Source: G965237725 sp965237725 (GTDB lineage: Bacteria > Pseudomonadota > Gammaproteobacteria > Arenicellales > Poriferihabitantaceae). From it: DNA of 64,000 nt. Below are positions 60,275 to 64,000 of the stretch, piece after piece (positions within the stretch are counted from its first letter, which is position 1; every line of letters begins with the position of its first letter). The notes beneath the pieces were generated by a model. It was not told where the DNA came from and did no database searches. It saw only the letters and a program-made list of their open reading frames with translations. Position numbers and translations under genes: made by a program. The DNA lies in NCBI GenBank assembly GCA_965237725.1, contig OZ250151.1:3720001-3784000 (forward strand), written 5' to 3'.

Positions 60275-61636
60275 ATGCCTGATTCACCTTCCCGAGCGCT
60301 GGCGGAGTTTGCGTCATCTTTAAAATTTGAGCAAATTCCGCAAGATGTGATTATTCGAGCCCAATGGTTGTTTTTTGACTGGTATGGCTCAGCAATTGCC
60401 GGTTCAAATTCCCATAGTGCAAAAGTGTTTAGGGATCTTGCTGCCCAGATGGGGCCCCAATCGGGGCCATGCCAGGTATTTGGCAGCAAATTAACTACCA
60501 GTCCGCTATTCGCGGCCATGATAAATGGCGCGGCATCCCATGTTGTTGAGCAGGATGATTTGCATAACAGTTCGATATTGCATCCAGCAACGGTGGTCTT
60601 CCCGCCAATTTTTGCCGTGGCCCAGGCTCATCCCGAGGTTAGCGGCAAAGATTTTTTGACCGCAGCGGTAGTTGGCTATGAATGCGGAATCAGGGTGGGT
60701 GAATTTTTGGGTCCATCACATTACAAGGTTTTTCACATGACTGGGACCGCCGGGACGGTCGCTGCAGCTATGGCGGTCGGGAAGCTGCTAAATCTCGATG
60801 TGGAAAAAACGCTTCATGCCTTGGGCTCAGCAGGCACCCAGGCCAGTGGTTTGTGGGAGTTTCTCCGGGATGCGGCGGATTCAAAACAATTACATACCGC
60901 CAGCGCTTCTGCAAATGGAATCATTTCTGCATTCACTGCGCAATCGGGATTGACCGCTGCAAGCCAGATACTTGAAGGAGAACAGGGAATGGCAGCAGGC
61001 ATGCTGGGTCAGGGCGATACAACTAAACTCGTCGATCGACTGGGATCACGTTGGGGATTGATGGAAACATCGTTTAAATTTCATGCCTCTTGTCGACATA
61101 CTCACCCGGCAGCGGACGCATTACTTGAGATACGCAATCAGCATAATTTAGACTGTGATGAGATTGATTCGATTAATGCCTATGTTTACCAAACCGCAAA
61201 GGATGTGCTCGGTGCGGTGGACGTTCCGACTAGCATACATCAGTCAAAATTTTCTATGGGTTTTGTGCTGGCTCTGATTGCGCGCTATGGGGTCGCGGGC
61301 GTTAATGATTTTTCCGAAGCGGCATTGCAGAATCCAGTGAATGCTGAGTTGCGGTCTAAGGTAAAAATGATCGTTGACGATGATATTGATCAACAATACC
61401 CAAATAACTGGTGTGCCCGGGTAGAAGTGAAAATGACCTCGGGCGAAATTTTCTCGGCTTATGTAGATACGCCGAAGGGTGATCCTGGGAACATGTTAGG
61501 GGAAGAAGAACTAATTGCAAAAGTTGAATATCTCGCTGAATATAGTGGCGTCGTTGAAAAATCCGAAATTCAAAACATAAAGCAACAAATCTGGACTCTT
61601 ACGGACGTTCGATCGTTTGCCCATGAGTTTAACTAG
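60275..61636 (+). CDS. MmgE/PrpD family protein
   Basis: A 453-residue MmgE/PrpD protein. Typical segments are MINGAASHVVEQDDLHNSSI, HPATVVFPPIFAVAQ, GYECGIRVGEFLG and SFKFHASCRHTHPAADALLE. The family includes 2-methylcitrate dehydratase, cis-aconitate decarboxylase and iminodisuccinate epimerase. No prp genes are adjacent, so 2-methylcitrate is not assured. The ATG at 60275 is preferred over an in-frame TTG at 60263. Confidence 0.88.
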   Translation: MPDSPSRALAEFASSLKFEQIPQDVIIRAQWLFFDWYGSAIAGSNSHSAKVFRDLAAQMGPQSGPCQVFGSKLTTSPLFAAMINGAASHVVEQDDLHNSSILHPATVVFPPIFAVAQAHPEVSGKDFLTAAVVGYECGIRVGEFLGPSHYKVFHMTGTAGTVAAAMAVGKLLNLDVEKTLHALGSAGTQASGLWEFLRDAADSKQLHTASASANGIISAFTAQSGLTAASQILEGEQGMAAGMLGQGDTTKLVDRLGSRWGLMETSFKFHASCRHTHPAADALLEIRNQHNLDCDEIDSINAYVYQTAKDVLGAVDVPTSIHQSKFSMGFVLALIARYGVAGVNDFSEAALQNPVNAELRSKVKMIVDDDIDQQYPNNWCARVEVKMTSGEIFSAYVDTPKGDPGNMLGEEELIAKVEYLAEYSGVVEKSEIQNIKQQIWTLTDVRSFAHEFN

Positions 61637-61730
61637 AGTTTAAATAGAGAGTAACCATGATTTTAACTCCTTAGATTTTGACTCTGACTGAACTCGATTG
61701 ATTCTCAAATCCAGGCCAGGTTCATTAAAA

Positions 61731-63749
61731 TTATGAAAACTTTAGGTGTTTGATATGCGTTCTAAGTTGTTTGATTTCTTTGATGTTTTCGCCTTTGCTT
61801 AAACTCTGATTTCGACCATAGCGCAATGAAGTATAGAGTTGGGTGATGATAAAAAGTCGGGAAGTTTGATCGGGAAATTTGTGTTTGCATCTAATATAAA
61901 AATCCATCGGTCCTTCGTTTTCACTTCTGGTTATACCCTGTGCTGCCAGTTTTTTACAATAATCGGCATAAAGCCTGGCAATCAAATCGGGTTTAGATTT
62001 TTCTTTGAGGAAAAACAGAAATGCACTACAAACCAGGATCAGCAATGCGGTCAGGAATGCCAGTATAGCAATGGACTGTAGGGTGAGATTTTCCAGGCCA
62101 AGATTTTTTAGCAATATTTGTTGTCGCTTGGAATCAAATCCAACAAACCACCGATCCCATTTTTGTTTAACCAGGGCGGATACCCATTTCGACTCCCTTA
62201 TCAAGCTGCCAAACAGTCCCATATCGGGAAGCTGGTAGCGAACATTACCATTTGCATTGAGACTCAATCCGTAGCTAATGGTGTTTTCGATCCTCTCTGG
62301 CGCCACCGCTGCAGTAGGGTCCAAACGTAGCCAACCCTGCTCTGCAGTCCAAACTTCAGCCCATGCATGGGCATCATGTTGACGCACAATTATCTGATTG
62401 GTTAAGGGATTATGTTCTCCTCCCAGATAGCCAATGGCCACACGGGCTGGAACATTAGCGGCGCGCATTAGGGTAACAAAGCTCGTGGCATAGTGCTCGC
62501 AAAATCCCTTGCGCGATGAAAACAGAAATTCATCAACGGGATAGTTGCCAAGCAACAGTGGTGGTCGCAAAGTATAGTAAAAAGGCTGCTGATTAAAATA
62601 CTCGAGAATGTTGTTAATGTAGTGCTCTGGATCAAAATTTCTATCTACTGATGCCAGCTCAATTTGTTGATTTACAAACTCGCTTAATCTTGGCGTGAAG
62701 GTGTTTTCTCCGATGGCGGTGCCTCGGCGGCGTTGTTCTGCGGTAATGGTTCTGTTGACATATTGGCTACTGGAAACCAGGTCAAATTTCTGAGTTGTGC
62801 TTGAAATTTTGTTTAAATGTAAATACAAATCTGGCGTGAGGGTGGTATTAGCAGGCTGATTAACTGGCGTGTCCAGGGCAAACAACCAGTTCTTTCGCAT
62901 TGGTGGCAGCTCGAGTTCGTATTCATAGTAATTTCCTGTGGAAACCTCGGAAAGCGGGGATTGCTTTAGATAGTCGCCACGGGTCCATTCGCGGCCATCG
63001 GTATCCCACAAAATGGCGCCTTTCCAGTATCTTTGAGACGGCGGCGGGATGAATTGATTTGGAAACGTTGCAGTGAATGAAATTTCGTCAGATTCAACCA
63101 GGTCTGCGATGGAGCCCATGGACAACGAATCGCTCATTCCCGTTGTTGCCTGGTCAATGCTGGACTGAAATAGCCAGAGAGAACCTGCAAATCGCGGAAA
63201 CATAAAAAACAATATCAGCGCAAAGGGTATGGCCTGAATTATGATTTTCGCGGTAAGTCGAAAATCACGGGTAAGCTGTCGTGTTGGATTTACATGGCCA
63301 AGTAAAACCATTAACCAGGTAATTATAAATACAATAATAAAAAGTAAGCCGACTACCCATATATGATTGGCATACAAAAAATGGGTTATCACCAGAAAGT
63401 AGCCAATGAAAAGTACAATTCGAAGATCGCGGCGGGTTTGTGTTTCCAGCAGTTTGAGACCGAGCAAAACGATCAAAAAACTAACCCCGGGATCACGCCC
63501 AATGGGTGGACCGTAATACCAGGCGGATATGGAAAAACCGATGATGGCAAAAAGAATGATTAACCATCGGTTAGTCGGAACCCATGGTATCGCCAGTGCT
63601 GATATTTTCCAGACCAGTATTACCGTGAATACCAGCATCACGTTCGAGTGAATATGGGTCACGTGTAGTAGTACGACCAGCGCCAGAATAATCACTGACC
63701 ATAGCATTAGCCCAGGACTGACTCGACCATTATCCAGCGTGTTTTTCAT
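61731..63749 (-). CDS. tgpA: transglutaminase-like membrane protein TgpA (DUF3488 domain)
   Basis: A 672-residue protein. The N-terminal part (about 1-190) has several transmembrane helices of the DUF3488 type. The periplasmic transglutaminase domain has a Cys-His-Asp triad: Cys in RKGFCEHYATSFVTLMRAA, His in RQHDAHAWAEVW and Asp in WLRLDPTAAV. A further membrane helix (about 555-580) precedes a cytoplasmic C-terminal domain. TgpA is essential in Pseudomonas aeruginosa. Its ATG overlaps the stop of the upstream DUF58 gene (ATGA). Confidence 0.92.
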   Translation of the reverse strand: MKNTLDNGRVSPGLMLWSVIILALVVLLHVTHIHSNVMLVFTVILVWKISALAIPWVPTNRWLIILFAIIGFSISAWYYGPPIGRDPGVSFLIVLLGLKLLETQTRRDLRIVLFIGYFLVITHFLYANHIWVVGLLFIIVFIITWLMVLLGHVNPTRQLTRDFRLTAKIIIQAIPFALILFFMFPRFAGSLWLFQSSIDQATTGMSDSLSMGSIADLVESDEISFTATFPNQFIPPPSQRYWKGAILWDTDGREWTRGDYLKQSPLSEVSTGNYYEYELELPPMRKNWLFALDTPVNQPANTTLTPDLYLHLNKISSTTQKFDLVSSSQYVNRTITAEQRRRGTAIGENTFTPRLSEFVNQQIELASVDRNFDPEHYINNILEYFNQQPFYYTLRPPLLLGNYPVDEFLFSSRKGFCEHYATSFVTLMRAANVPARVAIGYLGGEHNPLTNQIIVRQHDAHAWAEVWTAEQGWLRLDPTAAVAPERIENTISYGLSLNANGNVRYQLPDMGLFGSLIRESKWVSALVKQKWDRWFVGFDSKRQQILLKNLGLENLTLQSIAILAFLTALLILVCSAFLFFLKEKSKPDLIARLYADYCKKLAAQGITRSENEGPMDFYIRCKHKFPDQTSRLFIITQLYTSLRYGRNQSLSKGENIKEIKQLRTHIKHLKFS

Positions 63750-64000
63750 TGTTCAAACAGAGCCAGGGCGGTAAGGCATTCACCACGATGAATGTCGTTA
63801 TTACCAGGTTCGATTCGTGTGCCTGGTATGGATAATCCAAATGGGGTGTTTAATTTTGATAGCTCAATAATCCCACGGCATAGTATTGAGAGAATTTCCT
63901 CTTTATCTTCACTATTCACATCTTCCCAGTTTAGCCAGATATCATCGCCTTCAGTTTTAAGAAATTTTTTGATCAGATAGCCGCGCCCCCTGGCAAGAGC
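63746..64000 (-). CDS. DUF58 domain-containing protein, C-terminal part only
   Basis: Read in the minus strand, 84 residues up to a TGA at 63746 match the C-terminus of DUF58 proteins: RGRGYLIKKFLKTEGDDIWL, then LSILCRGIIELS and HRGECLTALALFEQ. The start lies outside the window. The stop overlaps the tgpA start by 4 nt, as in the common MoxR-DUF58-TgpA operon of gammaproteobacteria. Function: associated with cell-envelope or chaperone AAA systems. Confidence 0.85.
   Translation of the reverse strand, partial: ALARGRGYLIKKFLKTEGDDIWLNWEDVNSEDKEEILSILCRGIIELSKLNTPFGLSIPGTRIEPGNNDIHRGECLTALALFEQ

Noticed and set aside
1..64000. tRNA, rRNA, CRISPR, prophage or IS element
   Set aside because: No cloverleaf-like T-loop consensus outside genes, no regular spacer array, no transposase, integrase or phage structural gene seen.

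Overview
The window looks like chromosome of a free-living, aerobic, probably marine gammaproteobacterium of moderate GC. The grounds are gammaproteobacterial-type copies of ettA, slyD, kbl-tdh and etfBA, a GcvA-like LysR regulator, a DUF1127 protein and a tgpA/DUF58 pair. There is also a dense set of oxygenases and small-molecule catabolic enzymes typical of bacteria feeding on dissolved organic nitrogen and sulfur. No rRNA, tRNA, CRISPR array, prophage or insertion sequence was found. The lineage is an inference; no marker gene fixes it.

Layout. (1) 0.1-9 kb: short, mostly plus-strand, single-domain genes: a DJ-1/PfpI protein, three GFA-family zinc proteins, a Stf0-type sulfotransferase, a LysE exporter, two GNAT acetyltransferases, a VOC protein, a NYN-domain nuclease with a DUF4242 partner, and a tubulin-tyrosine-ligase-like ATP-grasp enzyme. 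(2) 9-20 kb: a LysR regulator with DUF3750 and DUF1127 neighbours, a glutathione S-transferase, two Fe(II)/2-oxoglutarate dioxygenases, a cytochrome-like CxxCH protein, a secreted beta-propeller glycosidase-like protein, slyD, another ATP-grasp enzyme, a fourth GFA gene and small membrane proteins. (3) 20-32 kb: a dimethylglycine/sarcosine-dehydrogenase-like flavoprotein, threonine-to-glycine catabolism (kbl, tdh), ettA, two lipoproteins, a HisN-type phosphatase and etfBA. (4) 31-41 kb: a PLP lyase - Rieske oxygenase - class III CoA-transferase operon, a second Rieske oxygenase, DinB, DUF3179, a divergent ureohydrolase and a GlxA-type regulator. (5) 41-58 kb: a PfpI protein, a phosphagen (arginine) kinase reduced to its catalytic domain followed by a Tat-signal Cys-rich protein, an FAD-linked oxidase, more dioxygenases, a two-gene unknown operon, a MAPEG-Rieske operon, a class V aminotransferase, an HxE-type dioxygenase and a 2-ketoarginine-decarboxylase-like ThDP enzyme. 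(6) 58-64 kb: a degenerate SDR, a DM13 protein, MmgE/PrpD, TgpA and the end of a DUF58 gene.

How the genes may work together (inference). Rieske oxygenases, the DMGDH-like flavoprotein, ETF and kbl/tdh fit oxidative demethylation and catabolism of betaine-like and amino-acid-derived compounds. GFA and glutathione-transferase proteins fit handling of electrophilic by-products. A second theme is guanidino chemistry: phosphagen kinase, ureohydrolase fold and AruI-like decarboxylase.

The least expected features are: the phosphagen kinase lacking its N-terminal domain; a ureohydrolase lacking a canonical metal-binding His; an SDR whose catalytic Tyr and Lys are both replaced; and recurrent short tandem repeats at gene edges. 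Three of these repeats have a 14-nt period and overlap a start codon. At two of them this creates a five-codon leader ORF that ends on the ATGA of the real gene.
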